A stretch of DNA of 64,000 bases from Shewanella halifaxensis HAW-EB4. Its GTDB lineage: Bacteria; Pseudomonadota; Gammaproteobacteria; Enterobacterales; Shewanellaceae. The stretch lies in NCBI RefSeq assembly GCF_000019185.1, contig NC_010334.1, forward strand, positions 558,001-622,000, given 5' to 3'. Positions 1 to 8,247 of the stretch are shown piece by piece (within the stretch, counting starts at the first letter, position 1; every line of letters begins with the position of its first letter). Under the pieces are notes generated by a model, which saw nothing but the letters and a program-made list of their open reading frames with translations, had not been told where the DNA came from and searched no databases. The translations under genes were made by a program, and so were the position numbers.

Positions 1-462
1 ATCGAGATCCAGCGCACTGATATCCTCTTCAAGAATAGTTTCAAGTGCCTTAATCAGCTTATCGTCTTCAACCAGAATGGCTTCGGCGTGCAGGCCAGCA
101 CTGAATTGAAAGTCTTCCAACGCTGCAATATTGGTGGGATCAGATGTAGCGATATAGAGGCGGTTACCGCGTTTAAATAGCGGCAGGCATTTGTGCTTCT
201 CGATCAGCTTCTTATTGAGAAACTCTTCAGGAATGGAACCAATATCGAATTCATCGAGGTCGAGTAGCGGTGTGCCGTACTCTTCATAGCAGAGCTCGGC
301 GATATCCCGTGCTGAGATCAGTTTATTGCTGATGATAGTGCTGACGAGCGATGTCTTATGTTTACGTGAGGTGGATATTGCCGATGCGATCTGCTCTTCG
401 CTAAGTAATCCTTTGCGAATAAAGAGAGTAGATAGTCCTAGGTGGAGACCTGTTGTAGGCAT
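1..462 (-). CDS. pilB: PilB, type IV pilus assembly ATPase (N-terminal part only)
   Basis: Translated from 462 down to the window edge (154 codons, open at the edge), the protein begins MPTTGLHLGLSTLFIRKGLL and has the T2SSE N-terminal (MshEN-like) fold pattern, including the segments YEEYGTPLLDLD and LPLFKRGNRLYIATSDPTN. PilB powers pilus extension at the inner membrane; the Walker ATPase region lies outside the window. The gene sits 74 bases downstream of pilA on the same strand, as in the common pilA-pilB-pilC-pilD order, with a strong hairpin between the two. The start is the first ATG of the frame. The family is recognised from the N-domain and the neighbour; a GspE/MshE paralogue is less likely beside pilA. 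Confidence 0.88.
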   Translation of the reverse strand, partial: MPTTGLHLGLSTLFIRKGLLSEEQIASAISTSRKHKTSLVSTIISNKLISARDIAELCYEEYGTPLLDLDEFDIGSIPEEFLNKKLIEKHKCLPLFKRGNRLYIATSDPTNIAALEDFQFSAGLHAEAILVEDDKLIKALETILEEDISALDLD

Positions 463-489
463 AAAATATTGTATCGCTTAAAAGTAATG

Positions 490-525
490 AAAGGATAACC
501 AAAATTTATTGTGGTTATCCTTTCA
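490..525 (-). terminator. Intercistronic hairpin between pilA and pilB
   Basis: A 13-bp perfect inverted repeat (GAAAGGATAACCA, 10-nt loop, complementary arm) sits 11 bases after the pilA stop. The following RNA has only a broken U tract (AUUACUUUUAAG), so it may be a partial terminator or mRNA stabiliser that keeps pilA expression above pilB. Confidence 0.65.
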
Positions 526-536
526 TCTAAGCTTTC

Positions 537-989
537 TTAGAATTCTGAACACCAGCCTTTATCTATACAACTTGGGGTAGTTGTTGAAGTTGCAGTCCAT
601 GTTAGTACTGTCTCTCCATCTGCAATTGTAGGTGTTGCTATATAGTTAGCTGAATCTACACCTGCTGTACCTACAGCGGTAATAACGCCATTTGCAATCC
701 CCATAGTATCGAGGTTTTCATAAGTAGTTGTAACGACAGCTGCTGGAATACCTCTATAGCCAGCATCACAATTTGCCAGCGCCCCTTCTGTTTGGAAGCA
801 AAGTTCCACAGCAGATCTTGCTGCACCAACAGATGTCACAACTTCAGCAAATTTAGCTTTCTTTGTGTAATCCTGATAAGCAGGCAATGCAATCGCTGCC
901 AAAATACCGATAATCGCAACTACGATCATTAATTCAATTAGGGTGAAGCCCTTAGCGTTATTCATGTTTGATTTCATCATGCTTTTCAT
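537..989 (-). CDS. pilA: PilA, type IV major pilin (prepilin)
   Basis: A short leader ending AKG is followed by the class III prepilin motif FTLIELMIVVAIIGILAAIA; PilD would cleave between G and F and methylate the Phe. Glu at mature position 5 is present, and the hydrophobic helix runs to about residue 40. Two cysteine pairs are visible: VELCFQ...ANCDAG in the globular part and PSCIDKGWC near the C-terminus, the latter forming the usual D-loop. I chose the ATG at 989 because GGAG lies 6 bases upstream; an in-frame ATG at 1001 has no such site. Mature length (about 135 residues) is normal for a type IVa pilin. It is expected to be abundant, which fits the hairpin before pilB. I found no clear sigma-54 (GG-N10-GC) promoter upstream. 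Confidence 0.93.
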   Translation of the reverse strand: MKSMMKSNMNNAKGFTLIELMIVVAIIGILAAIALPAYQDYTKKAKFAEVVTSVGAARSAVELCFQTEGALANCDAGYRGIPAAVVTTTYENLDTMGIANGVITAVGTAGVDSANYIATPTIADGETVLTWTATSTTTPSCIDKGWCSEF

Positions 990-1771
990 GTCTATCTCCA
1001 TTAGAAAGCGGTTATATCAGTAAGCTAGTGCTTCAACCCTGCTCGATGCTCCTGCGCTAGCATGTCGCGACTCCTTGTGCTAATGGTCACTCTAAGGTTG
1101 ATACTACCAATTGTTTAAGGGTATCTACCATAATCATAATCATAATGATTTAGTGACGCTTAGCGCGACTTAAGGTATCCGTGTCTATCTTAAATATAAA
1201 AAGTTAAATTTAAAGGTCAGTCGTCGTTATTGTTAACTAAATTGCTAACTAAATGGTTAGCTAAATTAGCCTACTCATGTTTGATTAATAAATATTCTAA
1301 TCAATATCGTTAAAACCAAATTTAAAGTTCAAGCCAGAGTAAAATTAAAAGCTATATCAATAACGAGTTAACCAAGCTGGCAATCTCGCCTAAGTGCAAG
1401 TTAGTACAAAGTTAACAGAAATGGAATAGTTGTTTGCCAGAAAGTGGCTGTTTAATTACTAATTTTTCTAAAAAATAAGCAATTGTAGGTAGTTTGGTTA
1501 TAGCGGTTGTTTGGCTGTGTTGTAAAGATTGACGCTTGTTATTGAAGTGTCATTTTTTTGGTGGTGAGTTTTTGCTCTATTATTTTGCTCAATTATTTTA
1601 TTTATTATTTTATTGATTGGGTTCTAATGACGGCTAAAAAAGGCCAAGCATTTCGCTTAACCTTTCTTGTTTTAGCCTTTGTCTCGTCCTGAGATAAGTG
1701 CCGTCCTGAGATAAGTTGACACTTTAGACTCTTATTTGGGCTAGACTTATGATGCTAATAAGGCTTACGTG
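990..1771. other. AT-rich intergenic region between nadC and pilA
   Basis: About 780 bases with no credible gene. It holds the nadC terminator (1636-1662), a short direct repeat GTCCTGAGATAAGT (near 1686 and 1703), and presumably the pilA promoter in 1000-1300, which I could not pin down. Confidence 0.6.
1636..1662 (-). terminator. Intrinsic terminator after nadC
   Basis: On the minus strand GGTTAAGC-GAAAT-GCTTGGCC forms an 8-bp stem (two G-U pairs) followed directly by six T. It lies about 110 bases past the nadC stop. Confidence 0.75.
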
Positions 1772-2656
1772 TTACTTAAGCCTTAATGAGAGATCCAGTG
1801 CGCGTACATGTTTAGTTAACGCGCCAACAGAAATATAGTCGACACCTGTTTTGGCAAAGTTAGCAATCGTGTCTATGGTCACATCACCTGAGACTTCTAG
1901 CTTCACGCCTTGCCCTTTGGTTTTATAGCTGTTGTTAAGCTCAACGGCCTCTATCATCATAGTGATGTCGAAGTTATCTAGCATCACGATATCAGACTGG
2001 GCATCGAGCGCCTGTTTTAACTCATTCAGGTTCTCGACTTCAACTTCGACGAGCTTATCTGCGTGTAACGCTCTGGCTGCTTCAATGGCTTTGGCTATGC
2101 CGCCACAGGCCATGATGTGATTTTCTTTAATTAAAAATGCATCGTACAAACCTATACGATGATTTTGGCCGCCACCGCAAGAAACCGCATACTTTTGCGC
2201 TGTACGCAGGCCAGGGATTGTCTTACGGGTATCTAGCAGGCGGGTATGTGTTCCCGCTAGCTTATCCACATAATGCTTGGTGAGCGTGGCAACACCCGAT
2301 AATGTTTGGATAAAGTTCATCGCCGTGCGCTCACCGGTTAGGATCGCTCTAGCGGGGCCCTCGAGTTCACAAAGTAGTTGGTTAGGCAGGACTAAGTCGC
2401 CGTCATCAACATGCCAGTGTAGAGCAACTTCACCACCTAACTGGTTAAAGACCTGTTCTGCCCAGGCTTTTCCACAAAAAACGCCTTCCTCACGAGTGAT
2501 CAATGTGGCTTGCGCCGTTTTATCGGCAGAAATAAGCTGTGCGGTGATGTCTGCGTTGGATCTCTGAGTTGAACTTAGAGTCGACTTGGTATCTTGGTGG
2601 CCTAAATCTTCGTCCAAGGCGGCTTTGACTGAGAGTCGAATATCATTTTCAAGCAT
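1772..2656 (-). CDS. nadC: NadC, nicotinate-nucleotide pyrophosphorylase (carboxylating)
   Basis: Quinolinate phosphoribosyltransferase converts quinolinate and PRPP to nicotinate mononucleotide, CO2 and PPi in de novo NAD synthesis (cytosol). Family landmarks in order: LDEDLGHQDTKS near the N-terminus, ALTGERTAMNFIQTLSGVAT-like helix (ERTAMNFIQTLSG), LLDTRKTIPGLR with the substrate-binding Arg/Lys, KYAVSCGGGQNHRIGLYDAFLIKENH, VEVENLNEL, MLDNFD and LEVSGDVTIDTI, then YISVGALTKH. Length (294 residues) is standard. I prefer the ATG at 2656 with AAGGA 9 bases upstream; an in-frame TTG at 2665 would overlap the ribosome site. It is divergent from ampD, the usual enterobacterial arrangement, and is preceded by a 12-bp tandem repeat. 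Confidence 0.95.
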   Translation of the reverse strand: MLENDIRLSVKAALDEDLGHQDTKSTLSSTQRSNADITAQLISADKTAQATLITREEGVFCGKAWAEQVFNQLGGEVALHWHVDDGDLVLPNQLLCELEGPARAILTGERTAMNFIQTLSGVATLTKHYVDKLAGTHTRLLDTRKTIPGLRTAQKYAVSCGGGQNHRIGLYDAFLIKENHIMACGGIAKAIEAARALHADKLVEVEVENLNELKQALDAQSDIVMLDNFDITMMIEAVELNNSYKTKGQGVKLEVSGDVTIDTIANFAKTGVDYISVGALTKHVRALDLSLRLK

Positions 2657-2678
2657 GGTGGGCAATCCTTACTGGCTT

Positions 2679-2714
2679 ATAACTGAGGTCATAACTGACG
2701 TTATAACTGAGGTA
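2679..2714. repeat. Three tandem 12-bp repeats upstream of nadC
   Basis: The units ATAACTGAGGTC, ATAACTGACGTT and ATAACTGAGGTA follow one another with exact 12-base spacing, 23 bases upstream of the nadC start. They may be operator sites or a simple tandem repeat; no known consensus is matched. Confidence 0.6.
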
Positions 2715-2902
2715 TACATGGGACACGCTTTAATAGTGGTTTTAATCTTAACATAAAGCTTTGGGGGAAGAGTTAGCAATATTGCAGCCTATGCTCTGGA
2801 ATTGTTTGTATTTTTAGGATGATAAATCTCAAAAGCGTGACTATATTCATAGGGTTAAAACTGCTAAAGTAAGTTCAATATTTTTGCTTTAGGAACGCTC
2901 TT

Positions 2903-3445
2903 TTGTCACTGACTTTACTTGATGGCTGGGTGACTCAGGCTCGATTTTGTCCCTCTCCGCATTTTAATATAAGACCAGATAATGAAGTGAGTTTGTTGGT
3001 TATCCATAATATCAGTTTGCCTGCGGGGTGTTTCGGTGAGCCTTATATCGACCAGTTATTTCAAGGTTGTTTAGATATTGAGGCCGACAAGAGCTTTAAG
3101 GCATTACAAGGCTTAGCCGTTTCTGCACATTTCTTGATCCGCCGTGATGGCGAGCTGGTGCAGTATGTTTGTTGTGATGATAGGGCTTGGCACGCAGGCG
3201 TATCTGAATTTGAACGTCGTAGCAATTGCAATGATTTTTCGATTGGTATTGAACTTGAAGGCACGGATAGCCTTACTTATCCAGATCTGCAGTATCAAAG
3301 CTTGATTGAGCTGACTAAGAGTTTGATGATCCACTATCCTGAAATTACGTCGACACGAATTACAGGTCACAGTGATATTGCACCGGGGCGAAAAACAGAT
3401 CCCGGTAATAGTTTTGATTGGCAGCGCTATAAAGCTGCGTTGTAA
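2903..3445 (+). CDS. ampD: AmpD, 1,6-anhydro-N-acetylmuramyl-L-alanine amidase
   Basis: Cytosolic zinc amidase that removes the peptide from 1,6-anhydroMurNAc-peptides in cell-wall recycling; loss of AmpD induces AmpC-type beta-lactamases where AmpR is present. Amidase_2 landmarks: LLVIHNISLPAG (first zinc His), VSAHFLIRRDGELVQYV, RAWHAGVS, NDFSIGIELEGTD and the second zinc His plus catalytic region TGHSDIAPGRKTDPG. The start is a TTG at 2903 with AGGAA 7 bases upstream; no ATG precedes the conserved N-terminus (LLDGWVTQAR). Length of 180 residues fits the family. ampE follows 96 bases downstream on the same strand. Confidence 0.95.
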   Translation: MSLTLLDGWVTQARFCPSPHFNIRPDNEVSLLVIHNISLPAGCFGEPYIDQLFQGCLDIEADKSFKALQGLAVSAHFLIRRDGELVQYVCCDDRAWHAGVSEFERRSNCNDFSIGIELEGTDSLTYPDLQYQSLIELTKSLMIHYPEITSTRITGHSDIAPGRKTDPGNSFDWQRYKAAL

Positions 3446-3541
3446 ATTGGGCGCTATATCTGACAATGCACTATTGTAGTAAGCACCATGCAGTAAGCTG
3501 TAAGCATTCAGCTATAGCGAGTTAATATTAAGGTGAAAATT

Positions 3542-4393
3542 ATGGCTTTATTTGCGTTATTAGTCGCAATTTTGGTTGAGCGATTACGACTTTTACCTAA
3601 TGCTTGGCAGTTTGATGCCTTGCTGTCTAAGTATCATAAGCCGCTGGTTAATGAGCAGCAGAAGCAATCGTTATCTATGGTGACATTGGCTATTTTGCTC
3701 CCGGCTGCAATAGTCTATCTCTTGTCGTGGCTGGTATCAGGCCTATTGTGGGGATCTATTAGCCTAGCCCTATGGGTCGCGATAGCTGTGTTGTGCTTTA
3801 GCCATAACGCTCAAAGGCAGGCGTTTAAAAGTTATATACAAGCTGCTTGCCGGGCCGATCCACAAGCCTGTTTTCATTACGCAAACGAGTTGGACTCGAG
3901 TCAATGTCTAGATTCGGTAAATGAAAAAGAGTTGGGGGAGAAGGTCGGTCAAAGTGTGGCGTGGATTAATTACCGTTACTATGGTGCTATCGCGCTTTAC
4001 CTCATTATATTGGGGCCTGTTGGTGCCGTGCTTTATTGTACTGTGCGTTTCTATAGTGAGCAGAGCCGTAAGAGTGAGGTGTCGCTTCCAGTCGTGGATA
4101 GCTTGCTCTTTGTTTTAGATTGGCTCCCAAGCAGACTGTTTTCATTTGGTTATGTGCTGAGTGGCCACTTCAGATTGGCTATCTCTACTTGGCTCCCCCT
4201 TGCGCTGAACCCTAAATCTTCAGCTCGTGACATGATTACTCATGTCGCCGTTGCTGCCGAGACATTGCCTGAATCCTCGTCTGCACCCATTTGTTTGCAG
4301 TCGACTATCGCATTACTGCAACTGAGTAAGCGTAACTTCATCTTACTCATTACTGTACTGTCGCTAATGACCATATTTGGCGTAGTGAGTTAG
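3542..4393 (+). CDS. ampE: AmpE, inner-membrane regulatory/signalling protein
   Basis: AmpE is an integral membrane protein (CobD/CbiB-like superfamily) usually paired with ampD. The protein starts MALFALLVAILVERLRLLP, matching the family N-terminus, and has hydrophobic segments at roughly residues 1-15, 45-90, 145-170 and the last 20. Conserved pieces include WINYRYYGA, GPVGAVLYCTVRFY and LDWLPSRLFSFGYVLSGHF. I chose ATG at 3542 because AAGG lies 8 bases upstream; a GTG at 3533 overlaps the ribosome site. The molecular function of AmpE remains poorly defined; a role in sensing or signalling linked to beta-lactamase induction is proposed for the family. Confidence 0.9.
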   Translation: MALFALLVAILVERLRLLPNAWQFDALLSKYHKPLVNEQQKQSLSMVTLAILLPAAIVYLLSWLVSGLLWGSISLALWVAIAVLCFSHNAQRQAFKSYIQAACRADPQACFHYANELDSSQCLDSVNEKELGEKVGQSVAWINYRYYGAIALYLIILGPVGAVLYCTVRFYSEQSRKSEVSLPVVDSLLFVLDWLPSRLFSFGYVLSGHFRLAISTWLPLALNPKSSARDMITHVAVAAETLPESSSAPICLQSTIALLQLSKRNFILLITVLSLMTIFGVVS

Positions 4394-4596
4394 TAGGTAA
4401 ATTGCAGGGGCACAAGAGAAAATAATTGCTAATCAAAAAATAGTTTTACACCGTTCGGATGTTCGATTATTGTGCGATTAATTTGTTTTTTGTTAATCGC
4501 ATGATTTATTCTATCCATATTCATTTACTAAAAATCTCTCCATGTTTAATTGCTTATAATAATTATTATCAACGCGCTAATTATCAAGGTTGGCAC

Positions 4597-4611
4597 ATTG
4601 GTCTGACCCCT
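4597..4611. promoter_or_regulatory. Imperfect PdhR-like half operator
   Basis: ATTGGT-CTG-ACCCCT resembles the PdhR consensus ATTGGT-N3-ACCAAT with the right half degraded. It lies 116 bases upstream of the perfect site, so a looped or auxiliary site is possible. Confidence 0.4.
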
Positions 4612-4712
4612 ACAGTGAAAAATCGGTTATGCTCACACATTGTGAGTAGATTTGACTTGGATCACTTGCTGGACATCCAAAGTGTGATTTGATAAAGTGC
4701 GCCCAGTCAATT

Positions 4713-4731
4713 AAATTGGTAAGACCAATTT
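4713..4731. promoter_or_regulatory. PdhR operator (perfect inverted repeat)
   Basis: AAATTGGT-AAG-ACCAATTT is a perfect 8-bp dyad matching the established PdhR box. It lies 22 bases upstream of the pdhR start, so autorepression relieved by pyruvate is expected for the pdhR-aceEF operon. Confidence 0.9.
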
Positions 4732-4752
4732 ACAATAGGAGCTGAGGCCCAT

Positions 4753-5505
4753 ATGGCTTATAGCAAAATAAACCAGCCAAAAATATCCGACGTCATCATG
4801 GGACAGTTAGAACAGATGATCTTGGAAGGCAGTATTCAACCCGGGCAGAAGCTTCCCCCTGAACGCGAGTTAGCGTTGCAGTTTGAAGTCTCCCGACCTT
4901 CTTTGCGGGAAGCGATCCAAAAGCTTGAAGCAAAAGGTTTGTTGATGCGTCGTCAAGGTGGTGGCACCTATGTAAAAGAACAGCTTTGGCAAAGTCTTGC
5001 CGATCCAATCGTTGAACTTATGCACTCAGACTCTGAAAGTCAGTATGACTTACTGGAGTTTCGTCATGCCACTGAAGGCATGATGGCGTACTTTGCAGCA
5101 CTTCGTGGTACCGATGCTGATATGCAAAATATCAAGCGTACGATCCTTGAGGTTGAAGCCGCGAAAGATGTCGAAGCGCAAGCTAATGCCATTGTGCGCT
5201 TTTACCGTGCAGTCGCAGAAGCATCACATAACGTGGCTATGCTGCATCTAGTATTAAGTTTATCTCCAGTGCTGCATAAAAACGTGACACAAAACTTAGA
5301 GCTTCTAAGCCGACGCGAAGAGGCCTCTACTACGGCAAATGATCACCGGCGAGCACTGCTGGCCGCCATTATTCGTCGAGATCCTGAAGCAGCACGCGAA
5401 GCTTCCAATGAACACTTAAGTTACATTGAAGAAGTCATGTTGTCTGTGAGGGAAGAAGATAGCCGATTGCAACGTAGTCTGCGCCGCTTAAAAAGTGGTG
5501 TTTAG
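4753..5505 (+). CDS. pdhR: PdhR, pyruvate-responsive GntR-family repressor
   Basis: FadR-subfamily GntR regulator of the pyruvate dehydrogenase operon. The N-terminal winged helix (residues about 8-75) carries MILEGSIQPGQKLPPERELALQF, SRPSLREAIQKLEAKGL and RRQGGGTYV; the C-terminal FCD domain (about 90-235) has the typical LLEFRHATEGMMAYFAA start and the H-rich metal/effector-binding helices (DHRRALLAAI). Length 250 fits. It begins at ATG 4753, six bases after a GAGG. The adjacent aceEF genes and the perfect PdhR box immediately upstream make the assignment firm. Confidence 0.95.
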   Translation: MAYSKINQPKISDVIMGQLEQMILEGSIQPGQKLPPERELALQFEVSRPSLREAIQKLEAKGLLMRRQGGGTYVKEQLWQSLADPIVELMHSDSESQYDLLEFRHATEGMMAYFAALRGTDADMQNIKRTILEVEAAKDVEAQANAIVRFYRAVAEASHNVAMLHLVLSLSPVLHKNVTQNLELLSRREEASTTANDHRRALLAAIIRRDPEAAREASNEHLSYIEEVMLSVREEDSRLQRSLRRLKSGV

Positions 5506-5571
5506 ACCATGGGTTAGCAAAGCTATGACCATTAATTATTACAACTATTGTATATAGGGAAGGACAGCGTC

Positions 5572-8235
5572 ATGTCTGAACATATGCTACAAGATTTAGA
5601 TCCACTAGAAACTCAGGAATGGGTAGATTCACTGCAAGCGGTATTAGAGCAAGAAGGCCCTGAGCGCGCGCACTACCTACTGGAGAAGTTGATTGATAAA
5701 GCACGTCGTAATGGTACTCACCTACCTTATAAAGCGACGACCGCTTACTTAAACACAATCCCTGCGGGCCAAGAGCCACATATGCCTGGCAACCAAGAGA
5801 TGGAGCGTCGTATTCGCGCTATCGTTCGTTGGAATGCCTTGGCTATGGTTTTGCGTGGTTCTAAGAAAGATCTAGAGCTAGGTGGTCACATCTCAAGCTT
5901 TGCATCGAGTGCAACCATTTATGACGTCTGTTTTAACCATTTCTTCCGCGGTCCAAATGAAAAAGATGGCGGCGACTTGGTTTACTTCCAAGGACATATT
6001 GCTCCGGGGATCTACTCTCGCTCTTTCCTTGAGGGGCGTATCACCGAAGACCAGATGAACAACTTCCGTCAAGAGGTCGATGGTAAAGGTCTATCATCAT
6101 ACCCACACCCTAAGTTGATGCCAGATTACTGGCAGTTCCCTACGGTATCTATGGGTCTGGGTCCGATACAAGCTATCTATCAAGCACGCTTCCTTAAGTA
6201 CCTGACTGACCGTGGGATCAAAGATTGCTCTGAGCAAACGGTTTACTGCTTCTTAGGCGACGGTGAGTGTGATGAGCCTGAAGCCTTAGGCGCAATCGGC
6301 CTTGCAGCACGTGAAGAGCTAGATAACCTTTGCTTCATCGTTAACTGTAACTTACAGCGTCTTGACGGTCCGGTACGTGGTAACGGTAAGATTATTCAAG
6401 AGCTTGAAGGCGAATTCCGCGGCGCAGGCTGGGAAGCGGTTAAAGTGATTTGGGGTCGTTACTGGGATCCACTACTTGCTCGCGACACTAGCGGTAAGTT
6501 ACTGCAGTTGATGGAAGAAACCGTCGATGGTGAATACCAAAACTGTAAGGCTAAGGGCGGCGCTTATACTCGTGAGCACTTCTTTGGTAAGTACCCAGAA
6601 ACGGCTGAGATGGTTGCCAATATGTCAGATGATGACATCTGGCGTCTAAACCGTGGCGGTCACGATCCTGTTAAGATCTTTGCGGCACTTCAGCATGCTA
6701 AGAACACTAAAGGTCGTCCAACGGTTATCCTCGCTAAAACGGTAAAAGGTTATGGCATGGGGGATGCGGGTGAGGGCAAGAACATCGCTCACAACGTGAA
6801 GAAGATGGGCATTGAGTCACTTAGATACTTCCGCGATCGTTTCAATATCCCAATTAGTGATGAACAGTTAGAAGATATTCCTTTCTATCATCCAGGTGCA
6901 GACTCGGAAGAGGTGCAGTACCTTAAGGCTCGCCGTGCAGAGTTACACGGCATGATACCTGCTCGTCGTGCAAAGTTCTCACAAGAGCTTGAAGTTCCAT
7001 CACTGAAGATCTTTGATTCAATACTCAAGGGCTCAAATGGTCGTGAGATCTCAAGTACAATGGCGTTTGTGCGTATTCTTACCGCATTGCTAAAAGACAA
7101 GAAGATTGGCAAACAGATTGTACCTATTATCCCGGATGAGGCGCGTACCTTTGGTATGGAAGGCTTATTCCGCCAAGTGGGGATCTATGCCCATGAAGGA
7201 CAAAAGTACGTACCACAAGATTCAGATCAGGTCGCTTACTATCGCGAAGATAAGAGTGGTCAGGTTCTGCAAGAAGGTATCAACGAGCTAGGCGCAATGT
7301 CATCCTGGGTTGCTGCGGCAACTAGTTATTCAGTTAACGACACGCCGATGATCCCGTTTTATATCTACTACTCAATGTTTGGTTTCCAGCGTATTGGCGA
7401 TATGGCTTGGGCCGCTGGCGATATGCGTGCTCGCGGCTTTATGGTTGGTGGTACTTCAGGTCGTACAACGTTGAACGGTGAAGGTCTGCAGCATCAAGAT
7501 GGTCACAGTCATATTTTGGCTAACACCATTCCAAACTGTATCTCTTACGACCCCACTTACGGCTACGAAATTGCCGTTGTAGTTCAAGACGGTATTCGTC
7601 GTATGTACGGTGAGCAGGAAGATGTTTTCTACTACCTAACAACGATGAATGAGAACTACGAACAACCCGCAATGCCTGAAGGGGCTGAAGAGGGTATCGT
7701 TAAAGGTATCTACAAGCTTGAAACCCTTAAAGGTAGTGGTAAAGGCTCGGTACAGCTAATGGGTAGCGGTACGATTTTAGAGCAAGTTCGTAAGGCTGCG
7801 GTTGCACTGTCTAAAGACTTTGGCATTACCGCAGATGTTTACAGTGTAACCAGCTTTAACGAGTTAACGCGTGACGGCCAAGCGGCAGAGCGTTACAACA
7901 TGTTACACCCAACTGAAACAGCAAAAGTACCTTATATTACCCAAGTGCTTGCTAGCGATGCGCCAGCGATTGTTGCAACAGACTACATGAAGATTTACGG
8001 CGAGCAGCTACGTGCCTACGTACCCACTGACTATAAAGTACTAGGTACTGATGGTTTCGGTCGTTCAGACAGCCGCGAGAACCTACGTCATCACTTTGAG
8101 GTTGACGCTAAGTTTATCGTTATCGCTTCACTTAAAGCCCTTGTTGATCGTAACGAGCTACCTGTTGATGTGCTAACTAAAGCTATCAAAGAGTATGGTA
8201 TCGACGTTGACAAGATCAACCCACAGTACGCGTAA
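5572..8235 (+). CDS. aceE: AceE, pyruvate dehydrogenase E1 component
   Basis: Homodimeric thiamine-diphosphate E1 that decarboxylates pyruvate and acetylates the lipoyl groups of AceF. The 887-residue length equals that of the E. coli enzyme. Landmarks: SFASSATIYDVCFNHFFRG, SSYPHPKLMP, the ThDP motif FLGDGECDEPE ... NCNLQRLDGPVRGNGK, KTVKGYGMGDAGEGKNIAH, DEARTFGMEGLFRQ, and GTSGRTTLNGEGLQHQDGHS. I start at the ATG at 5572 (MSEHMLQDLDPLETQEW) rather than the upstream in-frame codon at 5548, because GGAAGGA precedes it by 8 bases and family N-termini align there. It is 66 bases after pdhR and 12 before aceF. Confidence 0.97.
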   Translation: MSEHMLQDLDPLETQEWVDSLQAVLEQEGPERAHYLLEKLIDKARRNGTHLPYKATTAYLNTIPAGQEPHMPGNQEMERRIRAIVRWNALAMVLRGSKKDLELGGHISSFASSATIYDVCFNHFFRGPNEKDGGDLVYFQGHIAPGIYSRSFLEGRITEDQMNNFRQEVDGKGLSSYPHPKLMPDYWQFPTVSMGLGPIQAIYQARFLKYLTDRGIKDCSEQTVYCFLGDGECDEPEALGAIGLAAREELDNLCFIVNCNLQRLDGPVRGNGKIIQELEGEFRGAGWEAVKVIWGRYWDPLLARDTSGKLLQLMEETVDGEYQNCKAKGGAYTREHFFGKYPETAEMVANMSDDDIWRLNRGGHDPVKIFAALQHAKNTKGRPTVILAKTVKGYGMGDAGEGKNIAHNVKKMGIESLRYFRDRFNIPISDEQLEDIPFYHPGADSEEVQYLKARRAELHGMIPARRAKFSQELEVPSLKIFDSILKGSNGREISSTMAFVRILTALLKDKKIGKQIVPIIPDEARTFGMEGLFRQVGIYAHEGQKYVPQDSDQVAYYREDKSGQVLQEGINELGAMSSWVAAATSYSVNDTPMIPFYIYYSMFGFQRIGDMAWAAGDMRARGFMVGGTSGRTTLNGEGLQHQDGHSHILANTIPNCISYDPTYGYEIAVVVQDGIRRMYGEQEDVFYYLTTMNENYEQPAMPEGAEEGIVKGIYKLETLKGSGKGSVQLMGSGTILEQVRKAAVALSKDFGITADVYSVTSFNELTRDGQAAERYNMLHPTETAKVPYITQVLASDAPAIVATDYMKIYGEQLRAYVPTDYKVLGTDGFGRSDSRENLRHHFEVDAKFIVIASLKALVDRNELPVDVLTKAIKEYGIDVDKINPQYA

Positions 8236-8247
8236 AGGGGAAACAAA

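Larger units (their letters stand above)
4394..4752. other. pdhR promoter region
   Basis: Non-coding stretch between ampE and pdhR, holding one perfect and one imperfect PdhR-type operator. A 77-codon open frame on the plus strand (4459-4692) has no plausible ribosome site or recognisable protein and was not called. Confidence 0.7.

Noticed and set aside
1002..1260. Sigma-54 promoter for pilA
   Set aside because: Expected from PilSR-controlled pilins, but no GG-N10-GC match was found in the upstream region.
4459..4692. 77-codon ORF upstream of pdhR
   Set aside because: No ribosome site, unlikely composition, and it covers the PdhR promoter region.
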